7,229 nt of DNA from an uncultured Collinsella sp. (GCA_934646965.1 CAKUEZ010000098.1:1-7229), one strand, 5' to 3'; numbered from the stretch's first letter, positions 1 to 6,349 are shown. Notes: a model not told the origin generated them from the sequence alone. Numbers and translations are program-made.

Positions 1-155
1 ACGGGCATGCCGGCCTGGAAACCGCCAAAGAACAGGCCGAGCACCACGGCGACCTTAAGGTTGATTTTCTTCATGCCAAGGCCCTTGCAGATGGATACGG
101 CAAAGGCGTCCATCGAAAGGCCGATGGCGAGCAATACGAGCTCGGCGAGTCCCAT
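1..155 (-). CDS. mntP: Manganese efflux pump MntP, N-terminal part (gene runs off the left edge)
   Basis: Reading leftwards from ATG at 155-153, 51 codons are visible before the window ends. The protein begins [20 protein letters not shown] and continues with [29 protein letters not shown]. This matches the start of MntP (DUF204) family Mn2+ exporters: a first membrane helix with the [10 protein letters not shown] signature, including the conserved acidic residue Asp16, and a second helix with the GGFQ motif. The family exports Mn2+ across the cytoplasmic membrane and protects against manganese excess. A ribosome-binding site (AAGGAGG, minus strand of 166-172) lies 10 bases before the ATG. 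The gene is preceded by a Mn2+ riboswitch and terminator on the same strand, which independently supports the assignment. The C-terminal part, with the second repeat of the transporter, lies outside the window, so integrity cannot be judged. Confidence 0.93.
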   Translation of the reverse strand, partial: MGLAELVLLAIGLSMDAFAVSICKGLGMKKINLKVAVVLGLFFGGFQAGMP

Positions 156-210
156 GGTTTGGCCCCCTCCTTGCGGGCGAACCCGCGTGTACTTCTGGCG
201 GGGGAGCAAC

Positions 211-254
211 AAAAAAGACCCGTGGCGTACGCGTTGCGCGCACAACCACGAGTC
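211..254 (-). terminator. Riboswitch-controlled intrinsic terminator upstream of mntP
   Basis: On the minus strand GACTCGTGG (254-246) pairs with CCACGGGTC (225-217), nine pairs with one G-U, followed directly by six U residues (216-211). It lies between the aptamer and the mntP start codon, so it should stop transcription before the gene. Its 5' arm shares CTCGTGG (252-246) with the 3' arm of the aptamer closing helix P1, so the two structures exclude each other. Confidence 0.85.
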
Positions 255-352
255 TCGTTCATTAAGGCAAGCCAGACCGTTTCGGTCAGTATGTTGACTT
301 GCCGCGTCACCGGAGGCGAACCCGGTCACGCGACTACTCCCTCATTTATGTG
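241..352 (-). promoter_or_regulatory. yybP-ykoY manganese riboswitch (aptamer) controlling mntP
   Basis: The minus strand carries the hallmarks of the yybP-ykoY family. The L1 segment is GAGGGAGTAG (343-334). A hairpin follows with CGCGTGACCGG (332-322) against CCGGTGACGCG (313-303). The conserved GTCAACATACTG comes next, then a helix GGCAAG (303-298) with CTTGCC (271-266) enclosing the small hairpin GACCG-AAA-CGGTC (287-275). The L3-like element is AACGAGAC near 260-253. P1 can form between CACATAAATGAG (352-341) and CTCGTGGTTGTG (252-241), with 9 of 12 positions paired including one G-U. Members of this class bind Mn2+ between loops L1 and L3, and commonly switch on manganese exporters such as MntP. 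Because P1 competes with the downstream terminator, ligand binding should favour readthrough, giving an ON-switch. Confidence 0.92.
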
Positions 353-359
353 AATCCCG

Positions 360-368
360 ATGCTACCA
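360..368 (-). promoter_or_regulatory. Probable extended -10 promoter for the mntP riboswitch transcript
   Basis: The minus strand reads TG (368-367), one base, then TAGCAT (365-360), an extended -10 pattern matching TATAAT at four of six positions. Seven bases downstream lies about position 353, which is just where the P1 helix of the riboswitch begins (352). No recognisable -35 hexamer is visible, which is tolerable with an extended -10. The call rests on position and motif only. Confidence 0.4.
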
Positions 369-492
369 CATAAGCAGCTCATTTGGGACGGGGCTCTCAG
401 CTGTGTTCGCTCATTCTGTAAGCATCGGATTTCGCGAGCGTCGTGGGGTCAAACCGTGAGAAACTATTTAGCGTTTATGGAGCGTATACGAT

Positions 493-497
493 GGGAG
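493..497 (+). promoter_or_regulatory. Ribosome-binding site that decides the disA start
   Basis: GGGAG at 493-497 lies seven bases before the TTG at 505. Two nearby ATGs (491 and 500) are in another frame, and the disA frame has a stop at 469 with no ATG or GTG start between the stop and 505. TTG 505 is therefore the only reasonable start. Confidence 0.7.
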
Positions 498-504
498 CGA
501 TGCC

Positions 505-1572
505 TTGGATAAGAACGAGCTGCAAAAGCGTATGGAACAGGCCATTCGCCTGACGGCACCTGGTCAGCCGATCCGCACCGCCCTCGATATGATCATTGCT
601 GGTCACCTGGGCGCCCTGATCTGCGTCGGCGACACCGAAAACGTGCTCGCTGCCGGCAACGACGGCTTCCCGCTCAACATTTCGTTCACCTCGAACCGCC
701 TGTTCGAGCTTTCCAAGATGGACGGCGCCATCGTCATCGATGGCGACCTTACCCAGATCCTGCGCGCCAACTTCCACCTCAATCCCGATCCCTCGCTTGC
801 CACGAGCGAGACGGGCATGCGTCACCGCACCGCCGCTCGCATGTCGGTGCTCACCGACGCCATCGTAATCTCGGTCTCTGCCCGTCGTGCCGTCGTCAAC
901 GTGTACGTCCACGGCAAGAGCTACGAGATCCAGCCCGTCACCACCATCATGAGCTCGGTCAACCAGCTCGTCGCCACGCTCCAGACCACCCGCCAATCGC
1001 TCGATCGCTCCCTGCTGCGCCTGACGGCTCTCGAGCTGGACGACTACGTCACGCTCGCCGACATCACCGGCATCTTCTCGAGCTTCGAGATTATGCAGCA
1101 GGCGAAGACCGAGCTTAAGGATTGCATTGTCAAGCTGGGCAACCAGGGCAAGCTCGTGCAGATGCAGCTCGAGCAGCTCGCCGGCTCCAGCATGGATACC
1201 GAATACGACCTGATGATCCGCGACTACGCGAGCGATTCTTCCGAAGCCAACGCCGAGAAGATCCGCGCCGAGCTCGCTCGCATGACGCCTAAGGACCTGT
1301 CCGACCCGCAGCACGTGGCAGCGGTTCTGGGCTACGACGACCTGGACGAGGACTCCGTCATGACACCGCTGGGTCTGCGCACGCTTTCGCGTGTGTCCGT
1401 CGTGCGCGACGGCGTGGCCGAGAAGATCGTCGACGAGTACGGCTCGCTGCAGGAGCTCATGGACGACATCAGCGAGGACCCCGAGCGCCTGGGCGACTTT
1501 GGCGTCAACAACCCTGCCATTCTTGCGGACTCGCTGTACCGCATGAAGGGCACCAAACAGGGGAACGCGTAA
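505..1572 (+). CDS. disA: DNA integrity scanning protein DisA, diadenylate cyclase
   Basis: A 355-residue protein, the usual length for DisA. Family members are octamers that condense two ATP into the second messenger c-di-AMP and scan DNA for branched structures. The N-terminal DAC domain (about residues 10-150) shows GALICVGD (36-43), the catalytic DGA motif at 73-75 followed by IVIDGDLTQILRAN, and the RHRTA ATP-binding motif at 106-110 inside SETGMRHRTA. A helical linker follows (about 160-285). The C-terminal helix-hairpin-helix region (about 288-345) begins PLGLRTLSRV. In that region the segment usually resembling GIGExRA reads DFGVNNPAIL (331-340), so the DNA-contacting hairpin looks altered. 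Translation starts at TTG. The stop overlaps the ispD ATG by one base, making disA the first gene of the operon. No confident promoter was found in the roughly 150 bases upstream. Confidence 0.96.
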   Translation: MDKNELQKRMEQAIRLTAPGQPIRTALDMIIAGHLGALICVGDTENVLAAGNDGFPLNISFTSNRLFELSKMDGAIVIDGDLTQILRANFHLNPDPSLATSETGMRHRTAARMSVLTDAIVISVSARRAVVNVYVHGKSYEIQPVTTIMSSVNQLVATLQTTRQSLDRSLLRLTALELDDYVTLADITGIFSSFEIMQQAKTELKDCIVKLGNQGKLVQMQLEQLAGSSMDTEYDLMIRDYASDSSEANAEKIRAELARMTPKDLSDPQHVAAVLGYDDLDEDSVMTPLGLRTLSRVSVVRDGVAEKIVDEYGSLQELMDDISEDPERLGDFGVNNPAILADSLYRMKGTKQGNA

Positions 1573-2300
1573 TGGCGCCCGTATGCGCCGTGGTCGTTGC
1601 CGGCGGCAGCGGCCAGCGCTTTGGAAATCCCGGCGGCAAGCAGCTCGTCAACGTGGCAGGCCGTCCGCTCATGAGCTGGTCCATCCGTGCGTTCGACCGT
1701 AGCGAAAAGGTCGGGCACATCGTCGTGGTTTGCCCTGCCGAGCGCCGTGCCGAGATGCGCCGCCTGGCCATCAGCCCGTTTGACTACGACACACCCATCA
1801 GCTTTGCCGATGCCGGCGATACCCGTCAGGACTCCACCCGTGCCGGCGTGCATGCGGTGCCGGCGGGCTTCGAATATGTCGCCATCCACGACGGCGCCCG
1901 TCCGCTCATCACGACCGAGGCCATCGACCATGCGATTGACGTGCTTGTGGGCGACCGCTCACTCGACGGTGTCGTGTGCGGCCAGCCTGCAATCGACACG
2001 CTCAAGATCGTCGACGGCGATAACATCGTCGAGACGCCGCCGCGCGAGCTCTACTGGGCTGCGCAAACGCCGCAGATCTTTAGCGTCGACGCCATGAAGC
2101 GCGCCCACGCCGCCGCTATTGCCGAGGGCTTTATCGGTACCGACGATTCGTCGCTGGTCGAGCGCATGGGCGGGCGCGTCCGCTGCGTCCAGAGCCCGCG
2201 CGATAACCTTAAGGTGACGATGCCCGAGGACCTGCGTCCCGTAACCGCGATTCTGCTCGGCCGCATGGCCGAGGGAGAGGACCTTCCCCATGTTCAGTAA
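1572..2300 (+). CDS. ispD: 2-C-methyl-D-erythritol 4-phosphate cytidylyltransferase IspD
   Basis: A 242-residue cytosolic enzyme that transfers CMP from CTP to MEP, the third step of the non-mevalonate isoprenoid pathway. Visible motifs are the nucleotide-binding glycine loop AGGSGQRFG (10-18) with the following Lys23 in GGKQL, GDTRQDS (82-88), HDGARP (106-111), AAQTPQ (163-168), GTDDSSLVE (189-197) and the C-terminal DNLKVTMPEDL (211-221) with its conserved lysine. Length and motif spacing are normal for a stand-alone IspD, not an IspDF fusion. The ATG shares one base with the disA stop codon, and the 3' end overlaps ispF by 11 bases, so the three genes are probably translationally coupled. 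Confidence 0.97.
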   Translation: MAPVCAVVVAGGSGQRFGNPGGKQLVNVAGRPLMSWSIRAFDRSEKVGHIVVVCPAERRAEMRRLAISPFDYDTPISFADAGDTRQDSTRAGVHAVPAGFEYVAIHDGARPLITTEAIDHAIDVLVGDRSLDGVVCGQPAIDTLKIVDGDNIVETPPRELYWAAQTPQIFSVDAMKRAHAAAIAEGFIGTDDSSLVERMGGRVRCVQSPRDNLKVTMPEDLRPVTAILLGRMAEGEDLPHVQ

Positions 2301-2784
2301 CCTGCGCATTGGCCACGGCTACGACGTCCACCGTCTGGTGGAGGGACGTCGATGTATCATCGGCGGGGTCGATATTCCCTACGAGCGCGGCCTGTTGGGC
2401 CACTCGGATGCCGATGTGCTCGCGCATGCCCTGGCCGATGCCATTCTGGGCGCCTGCCGCGGGGGAGACATCGGTAAGTTGTTTCCCGACACCGATCCCG
2501 CCTATGAGGGCGCCGATTCGATGGTGCTGCTTGCCCGCGTAATGGACTATGCGCGTGAGCTGGGCTTTGAGTTTGTCGATGCCGACTGCACCATTGCCTG
2601 CCAGCAGCCCAAGATCACCCCGCACCGCGATGCCATGCGCGCCAACCTTGCCCATGCCCTGGGCGTTGACGTCGAAAACGTGGGCGTCGCCGCCACTACG
2701 ACCGAAAAGCTCGGTTGGGAAGGCCAGGGCGAGGGAATCGGCGCCTGGGCCGTCTGCCTGCTACAGAAAACCGTTAAGGAGTAA
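2290..2784 (+). CDS. ispF: 2-C-methyl-D-erythritol 2,4-cyclodiphosphate synthase IspF
   Basis: A 164-residue enzyme that cyclises CDP-ME 2-phosphate to MEcPP with release of CMP. Family members are homotrimers with a zinc site. The sequence shows GHGYDVHRL (8-16) with metal ligands Asp12 and His14, GHSDADVLAHAL (37-48) with the third ligand His46, GDIGKLFPDTDP (59-70), and the C-terminal ATTTEKLGWEGQGEGI (135-150) that shapes the nucleotide site. Length is typical. The ATG at 2290 lies inside the end of ispD (11-base overlap). The intermediate kinase IspE is not in the window. IspD and IspF side by side is a common arrangement, including as one fused protein in other bacteria. Confidence 0.97.
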   Translation: MFSNLRIGHGYDVHRLVEGRRCIIGGVDIPYERGLLGHSDADVLAHALADAILGACRGGDIGKLFPDTDPAYEGADSMVLLARVMDYARELGFEFVDADCTIACQQPKITPHRDAMRANLAHALGVDVENVGVAATTTEKLGWEGQGEGIGAWAVCLLQKTVKE

Positions 2785-2787
2785 CGA

Positions 2788-4254
2788 ATGCGTATCTACA
2801 ACAGCGCTACCCATAAAAAGGAAGAGTTCCAGCCCATCGAGTCCGGCAAGGTCCGCATGTACGTGTGCGGCCCCACGGTCTACGACAACATCCACATCGG
2901 CAATGCCCGCACGTTCATCAGCTTTGACGTGATTCGTCGCTGGCTCATCGCGAGCGGCTACGAGGTCACGTTCGCCCAGAACCTCACCGATGTCGATGAC
3001 AAGATCATCAAGCGCGCCAACGAGCAGGGCCGTACGGCTGCCGAGGTCGCGACGGAGTTCTCCGACAAGTTTATTGGCGTCATGCGCGCCGCCAACGTGC
3101 TCGATCCCGATGTGCGTCCCCGCGCCACCAAGGAGATCGGCCCCATGATCGCCATGATCAAGACGCTTATCGAGCAGGGCCATGCCTATGCTGCCGATAA
3201 CGGCGACGTGTACTTTGCCGTGCGCAGCGATCCCAACTACGGTCAGGTTTCGGGTCGTAACATCGACGACCTGATGGTGGGTGCGCGCATCGAGGAGAAC
3301 GAGGACAAGAACGACCCGCTCGACTTTGCCCTGTGGAAGGCCGCCAAGCCCGGCGAGCCCAGCTGGCCGAGCCCCTGGGGCGAGGGCCGTCCCGGTTGGC
3401 ACACCGAGTGCGCCGCCATGGTGCACCGCTACCTGGGCACCCCGATCGATATCCACGGCGGCGGTTCCGACCTGGCCTTTCCGCATCACGAGAACGAGTG
3501 CGCTCAGGCCACCTGCGCCTGGCACCAGGGTTTCTCCAACACCTGGATGCACACGGGCATGCTGCTGGTCGACGGCGAGAAGATGTCCAAGTCGCTCGGC
3601 AACTTCTTTACGCTGGCCGAGGTGCTCGAGCAGCACTCCGCCGCCGCCCTGCGCCTGCTGATGCTGCAGACGAGCTATCGCTCGCCGCTCGACTTTTCTT
3701 GGGAACGCCTGGAGGGTGCCGAGAACTCGCTCACGCGCATTGCCGGTACGGTCGAGAACCTGCGCTGGGCCGCGAACCACGCGACGGCCGATGCCGATGA
3801 GGCGGCTGCCGAGGCGTTTGCCACCAAGGCCGCCGAGACCCGTGCCACCTTTAAGGAGTGCATGGACGACGACTTTAACACCGCCGGTGCCATGGGTGCC
3901 GTCTTTGGCTTTGTGACCGAGTGCAACCAGTATCTGGAGCAGGCGGGCGACGCTGCCGACAAGGCCGCTGCCCTGGCCGCCGCCGACACGCTGGCCGAGC
4001 TGCTCGACACCTTTGGTGTTGAGCTTCCCGAGCCCAAGGCCGAGCTGCCGCTGGGCCTGCTGGGTGTTGCCGCCGGTCTGGTTGCCTACACGGGTAATGA
4101 CGTGGACGAGGCTGCTGCCAAGATTCTCGAGGCCCGCGCGGAGGCCCGTGCCGCCAAGAACTGGGATCTGGCCGACGCCATCCGCGACCAGCTCAAGGAC
4201 CTGGGCCTGACGATCGAGGATACAGCCGCGGGTACTCGTATCAAATCCCTCTAA
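2788..4254 (+). CDS. cysS: Cysteinyl-tRNA synthetase
   Basis: A 488-residue class I aminoacyl-tRNA synthetase charging tRNA-Cys. Key motifs are CGPTVYD (27-33) with zinc ligand Cys27, the HIGH-type HIGN at 36-39, NLTDVDDKIIKRA (65-77), WHTEC (204-208) with Cys208, GGGSDLAFPHHENE (224-237) with His233 and Glu237 completing the zinc site, and KMSKSLGNF (265-273). The C-terminal anticodon-binding part ends KNWDLADAIRDQLKDLG with IEDTAAGTRIK (476-486), the usual ending of the family. AAGGAG (2776-2781) lies six bases before the ATG, which follows the ispF stop by three bases. The gene closes the operon and is followed by a palindromic element and an intrinsic terminator. In Bacillus-type clusters a mini-RNase III gene often follows cysS, and it is absent here. 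The opposite strand stays open over the whole gene, which is a GC-codon artefact. Confidence 0.98.
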   Translation: MRIYNSATHKKEEFQPIESGKVRMYVCGPTVYDNIHIGNARTFISFDVIRRWLIASGYEVTFAQNLTDVDDKIIKRANEQGRTAAEVATEFSDKFIGVMRAANVLDPDVRPRATKEIGPMIAMIKTLIEQGHAYAADNGDVYFAVRSDPNYGQVSGRNIDDLMVGARIEENEDKNDPLDFALWKAAKPGEPSWPSPWGEGRPGWHTECAAMVHRYLGTPIDIHGGGSDLAFPHHENECAQATCAWHQGFSNTWMHTGMLLVDGEKMSKSLGNFFTLAEVLEQHSAAALRLLMLQTSYRSPLDFSWERLEGAENSLTRIAGTVENLRWAANHATADADEAAAEAFATKAAETRATFKECMDDDFNTAGAMGAVFGFVTECNQYLEQAGDAADKAAALAAADTLAELLDTFGVELPEPKAELPLGLLGVAAGLVAYTGNDVDEAAAKILEARAEARAAKNWDLADAIRDQLKDLGLTIEDTAAGTRIKSL

Positions 4255-4260
4255 TCCCCG

Positions 4261-4363
4261 CGGGTTTCCCAAGCACCCGACCTTGCCGTTCAAACCGTCG
4301 CTCGCGTACCCAAGTACGCGTCGCTCCTCTTTTCGCGGCAATCTCGGGCACTTGGAAAACCCG
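4261..4363. repeat. Nested palindromic intergenic element after cysS (REP/MITE-like)
   Basis: About 103 bases form a three-level inverted repeat. The outer arms 4261-4280 and 4344-4363 pair at 17 of 20 positions. The middle arms TTGCCG (4283-4288) and CGGCAA (4336-4341) are perfect. The central hairpin is CGCGTAC (4303-4309), loop CCAA, GTACGCG (4314-4320), also perfect. The central hairpin is flanked by a direct repeat CGTCGCTC (4296-4303 and 4319-4326). No T-run follows the outer arms, so it is not itself a normal intrinsic terminator, and a separate one lies just downstream. The layout suggests a dispersed palindromic repeat. Copy number elsewhere in the genome cannot be seen from this window. 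Confidence 0.75.
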
Positions 4364-4366
4364 TAC

Positions 4367-4406
4367 CGACCGCTTGAGCTATTCGTCTTAAGCGGTCGTT
4401 TCTTTT
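4367..4406 (+). terminator. Intrinsic terminator of the disA-ispD-ispF-cysS operon
   Basis: CGACCGCTTGAG (4367-4378) pairs with CTTAAGCGGTCG (4387-4398), 12 pairs with one G-U, across an 8-base loop. TTTCTTTT follows (4399-4406). It separates cysS from rlmB, so rlmB probably has its own promoter, or is reached by readthrough only. Confidence 0.88.
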
Positions 4407-4439
4407 GTCCCGTTTGAAATAGTTTTAGGAGGTTGTCCT

Positions 4440-5360
4440 ATGGCCGACAATCGCAAGCGTGCTCCTCGTGGCGGCAAGCAGGCTGCTTCCGGCTCGCGTC
4501 CGATTCGCCGCAATGACCGTGCTGCCGCTCCCAAGGGCCAGCGCGAGCGCTCCCAAGCCCAGACTGCACGTCCGCAGCGCGACCGCAATCGCGACAACGT
4601 TCAGGTCCCCAAGGGTGAGTTCATCGAGGGCCGCCGCGCTGCCGCTGAGGCGCTGCGCACCGGTTTTCCCATCAAGTGCGCGCTCATTGCCGAGGGCGGG
4701 GAGCGCGATGCCGCCCTGTCTCGTCTGGTCGATGACCTTAACGCCGCGGGCGTGCACATCAAGTATGTGCCGCGCGCGCAGCTCGATGCGCTGTCGAGCC
4801 ATGGCGCTCACCAGGGCATTGCGCTCGAGGTAGGCAACTTCCCCTATGCGGACGTCGCCGATATCCTCGACCGCGCGGGCGACGGACCGGCACTCGTCGT
4901 CGTACTCGATCACGTGACCGACGACGGTAACTTTGGCGCGATTGTGCGCTCTGCCGAGGTCGTGGGCGCGGCGGGCGTCATCATCGCCAACAAGCGTGCC
5001 GCCGGCGTCACCGTGGGCAGTTACAAGACTTCTGCCGGTGCCGTTATGCACCTGCCCATCGCGCAGGTTCCCAACATTGCGCGTGCGCTCGACGACCTTA
5101 AGGCCGCTGGCTTTTGGGTGGGCGGCGCTTCCGAGCATGCCGAGGGCAGCTGCTGGGATGCTCCCTTCGAGGGCCGCGTGGCGCTCGTCATGGGCTCCGA
5201 GGGCGACGGTATCTCGCGCCTGGTGCTCGAGAAATGCGACTTTTTGACCAAGCTTCCCCAGCGCGGCATGACCGAGAGCCTCAATGTGGCACAGGCGACC
5301 ACGGCGCTGTGCTTTGAGTGGCTGCGCCGCAACGCCGGCGAGCTCATGGGGGAGGAGTAA
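4440..5360 (+). CDS. rlmB: SPOUT-family RNA 2'-O-methyltransferase, RlmB/TrmH type
   Basis: A 306-residue SAM-dependent methyltransferase. The basic, low-complexity N-terminal tail (about 1-57, rich in Arg, Lys, Ala, Gln) is probably disordered and RNA-binding. The substrate-binding domain (about 58-131) contains EGRRAAAEAL and ends HGAHQGIALEV. The trefoil-knot catalytic domain follows with motif 1 LDHVTDDGNFGAIVRSAE (156-173, Asn164 and Arg170), motif 2 MGSEGDGISRLV (251-262) and motif 3 LPQRGMTESLNVAQA (272-286). In E. coli RlmB methylates G2251 of 23S rRNA. The substrate here is inferred from family and could be another rRNA or tRNA position. AGGAGG (4427-4432) lies seven bases before the ATG. 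The gene is the first of a pair with the NYN nuclease, which starts three bases after it. Confidence 0.92.
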   Translation: MADNRKRAPRGGKQAASGSRPIRRNDRAAAPKGQRERSQAQTARPQRDRNRDNVQVPKGEFIEGRRAAAEALRTGFPIKCALIAEGGERDAALSRLVDDLNAAGVHIKYVPRAQLDALSSHGAHQGIALEVGNFPYADVADILDRAGDGPALVVVLDHVTDDGNFGAIVRSAEVVGAAGVIIANKRAAGVTVGSYKTSAGAVMHLPIAQVPNIARALDDLKAAGFWVGGASEHAEGSCWDAPFEGRVALVMGSEGDGISRLVLEKCDFLTKLPQRGMTESLNVAQATTALCFEWLRRNAGELMGEE

Positions 5361-5363
5361 CGC

Positions 5364-6041
5364 ATGTCCAAGAAGAACCGCGCCAAGTCCAAGGCCAAGC
5401 GCTTTGGCGAGGGCTCGGCCAAGCCGATTGTTTCGGCCGCGACCTACGGCGTGGGCGGCAATGCGTTTGCGCAGGCCATCGCCGATCCGGTTTCGACGGT
5501 GCATTCCAATAAGCCCGAGCTGCTAGTGGTCGACGGCTACAACGTGATTCACTGCACGCCGCGTTACGAAAAGCTCGTATACGACCATTCTGATGATCCA
5601 TATTCCAGCGACGTCCACGACATGGCGCGCACCGCGCTCATCAACGATGTCGCGGCGTTTGCCCAGGGTCGCTACGAGGCCGTAATCGTCTTCGACGGCG
5701 CGGGCAATATCTCCAGCGAGCGCCCCAACCTGCCGGCCCGCGGCGTGCGTATCGAGTTCTCGCCGACGGGCGTTTCGGCAGATACCGTGGTGCAAAAGCT
5801 CTGCATCGAGGCGCGCGAGGAAGGCCGCGCGTGCTCCGTGGTGTCGAGCGACGGCACGATCCAAGCCGTCGTCATGGGCAAGGGCGTCACGCGCATTTCG
5901 AGCCGCATGCTGGTGGACGAACTCAAGCAGATCGACAACGACGTGCACGAGGCCGAGGAAGCGCCCCAGATCAAGATGACCCTGGGCAGCCGCCTAAGCC
6001 CCGAGGCGCTGGCGAAGCTCAAGGCGCTCCGCGGCCGGTAG
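5364..6041 (+). CDS. NYN-domain ribonuclease, YacP/Rae1-like
   Basis: A 225-residue protein. The N-terminus (1-20) is Lys/Arg-rich, and a PIN-like NYN domain follows from about residue 52. Signature strands are LLVVDGYNVIH (53-63) with acidic Asp57, EAVIVFDGAGN (105-115) with Asp111, SADTVVQKLCIEA (138-150) with Asp140, and CSVVSSDGTIQ (157-167) with Asp163. Together these form the acidic metal site of the fold. The tail is helical and charged. The B. subtilis relative Rae1 (YacP) enters the ribosomal A site and cleaves certain mRNAs during translation; the same role here is an inference. GGAGGAG (5351-5357) precedes the ATG by six bases and lies inside the end of rlmB. The rlmB-yacP neighbourhood is conserved in many Gram-positives and supports the assignment. 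No GC-rich terminator directly follows. Confidence 0.88.
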   Translation: MSKKNRAKSKAKRFGEGSAKPIVSAATYGVGGNAFAQAIADPVSTVHSNKPELLVVDGYNVIHCTPRYEKLVYDHSDDPYSSDVHDMARTALINDVAAFAQGRYEAVIVFDGAGNISSERPNLPARGVRIEFSPTGVSADTVVQKLCIEAREEGRACSVVSSDGTIQAVVMGKGVTRISSRMLVDELKQIDNDVHEAEEAPQIKMTLGSRLSPEALAKLKALRGR

Positions 6042-6079
6042 GGGAGAATCCTAAGAGACCGGTTTCTCAATTGGCCAAA

Positions 6080-6110
6080 CAACTGATTTGTAACCAGTGG
6101 GTTGTAAGTT
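6080..6110 (+). pseudogene. Degenerate copy of the middle of tRNA-Thr
   Basis: This 31-base stretch matches the intact tRNA-Thr at 6289-6319 at 28 of 31 positions, and all three differences are transitions. The match covers the last D-stem base, the whole anticodon arm with the TGT anticodon, the variable loop and the start of the T arm. One change breaks the last pair of the anticodon stem. No acceptor stem or D arm can be recognised to its left, and to its right only CCCGTCGCCA vaguely recalls the tRNA 3' end. It is not a functional tRNA. It may be a decayed tandem copy or a recombination scar. Confidence 0.75.
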
Positions 6111-6115
6111 TCCCG

Positions 6116-6181
6116 TCGCCAAAACGAATAGTTTTCCGTTTTGGCGAACAGATAAAACTATTCGTTCTGGCGAATAGTTTT
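6116..6181. repeat. Two interlocking AT-rich hairpins between tRNA-Thr remnant and tRNA-Thr
   Basis: CGCCAAAACG (6117-6126) pairs perfectly with CGTTTTGGCG (6137-6146). AAAACTATTCG (6154-6164) pairs perfectly with CGAATAGTTTT (6171-6181). As an alternative, 6116-6135 pairs with 6154-6173 at 19 of 20 positions. The loop of the first hairpin is complementary to the stem of the second, so the two folds exclude each other. The stretch is far more AT-rich than the genes around it. It could be an attenuator-like structure or the remains of a small palindromic mobile repeat. Confidence 0.7.
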
Positions 6182-6206
6182 GAGATGTGGTCGGCCGAAG
6201 GGTCTG

Positions 6207-6235
6207 TTGCGCCCCGTCCGCAATTCCTTTATTCT
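6207..6235 (+). promoter_or_regulatory. Probable promoter of tRNA-Thr
   Basis: TTGCGC (6207-6212) and TATTCT (6230-6235) are separated by 17 bases and match the -35 and -10 consensus at three and four of six positions. A start near 6242 would leave a leader of about 24 bases. That leader contains a small GCGC-GAAA-GCGC hairpin (6247-6258) before the tRNA. Confidence 0.45.
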
Positions 6236-6265
6236 TAACTGGCTTCGCGCGAAAGCGCCAAGTGT

Positions 6266-6340
6266 GCCAGTGTGGCGCAACGGTAGCGCAACTGATTTGT
6301 AATCAGTGGGTTGCAGGTTCGATTCCTGTCACTGGCTCCA
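6266..6340 (+). tRNA. tRNA-Thr, anticodon TGT (UGU)
   Basis: All arms are complete. The acceptor GCCAGTG (6266-6272) pairs with CACTGGC (6330-6336). T8 and G9 follow, then the D-stem GCGC (6275-6278) with GCGC (6286-6289) around AACGGTA. The anticodon stem is ACTGA/TCAGT with loop TTTGTAA, giving anticodon TGT at 6298-6300, which reads ACA (and probably other ACN) threonine codons. The variable loop is GGGTT, and the T arm is GCAGG-TTCGATT-CCTGT with one G-U pair. The discriminator is T, and CCA is encoded (6338-6340). A perfect terminator hairpin follows, so it appears to be a single-tRNA transcript. Confidence 0.97.
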
Positions 6341-6349
6341 TGAAAGTTT

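Noticed and set aside
7..353. Small ORFs over the mntP start and riboswitch
   Set aside because: They are antisense to mntP or fall inside the structured leader, and have no independent support.
475..1314. 279-codon leftward open frame opposite disA
   Set aside because: It is antisense to a well-supported disA gene with no motif of its own.
2761..4341. 526-codon leftward open frame opposite cysS
   Set aside because: It mirrors a clear cysS gene. Long antisense frames are expected from GC-rich third positions, and the translated sequence has no family features.
6042..6079. Intrinsic terminator right after the NYN gene
   Set aside because: Only a short imperfect GAGA/TCTC symmetry is present, with no stable stem and no T-run.
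5831..6238. Rightward ORF overlapping the end of the NYN gene
   Set aside because: Its first half is the NYN gene in another frame, and the rest crosses the tRNA echo and hairpins. It is a composition artefact.
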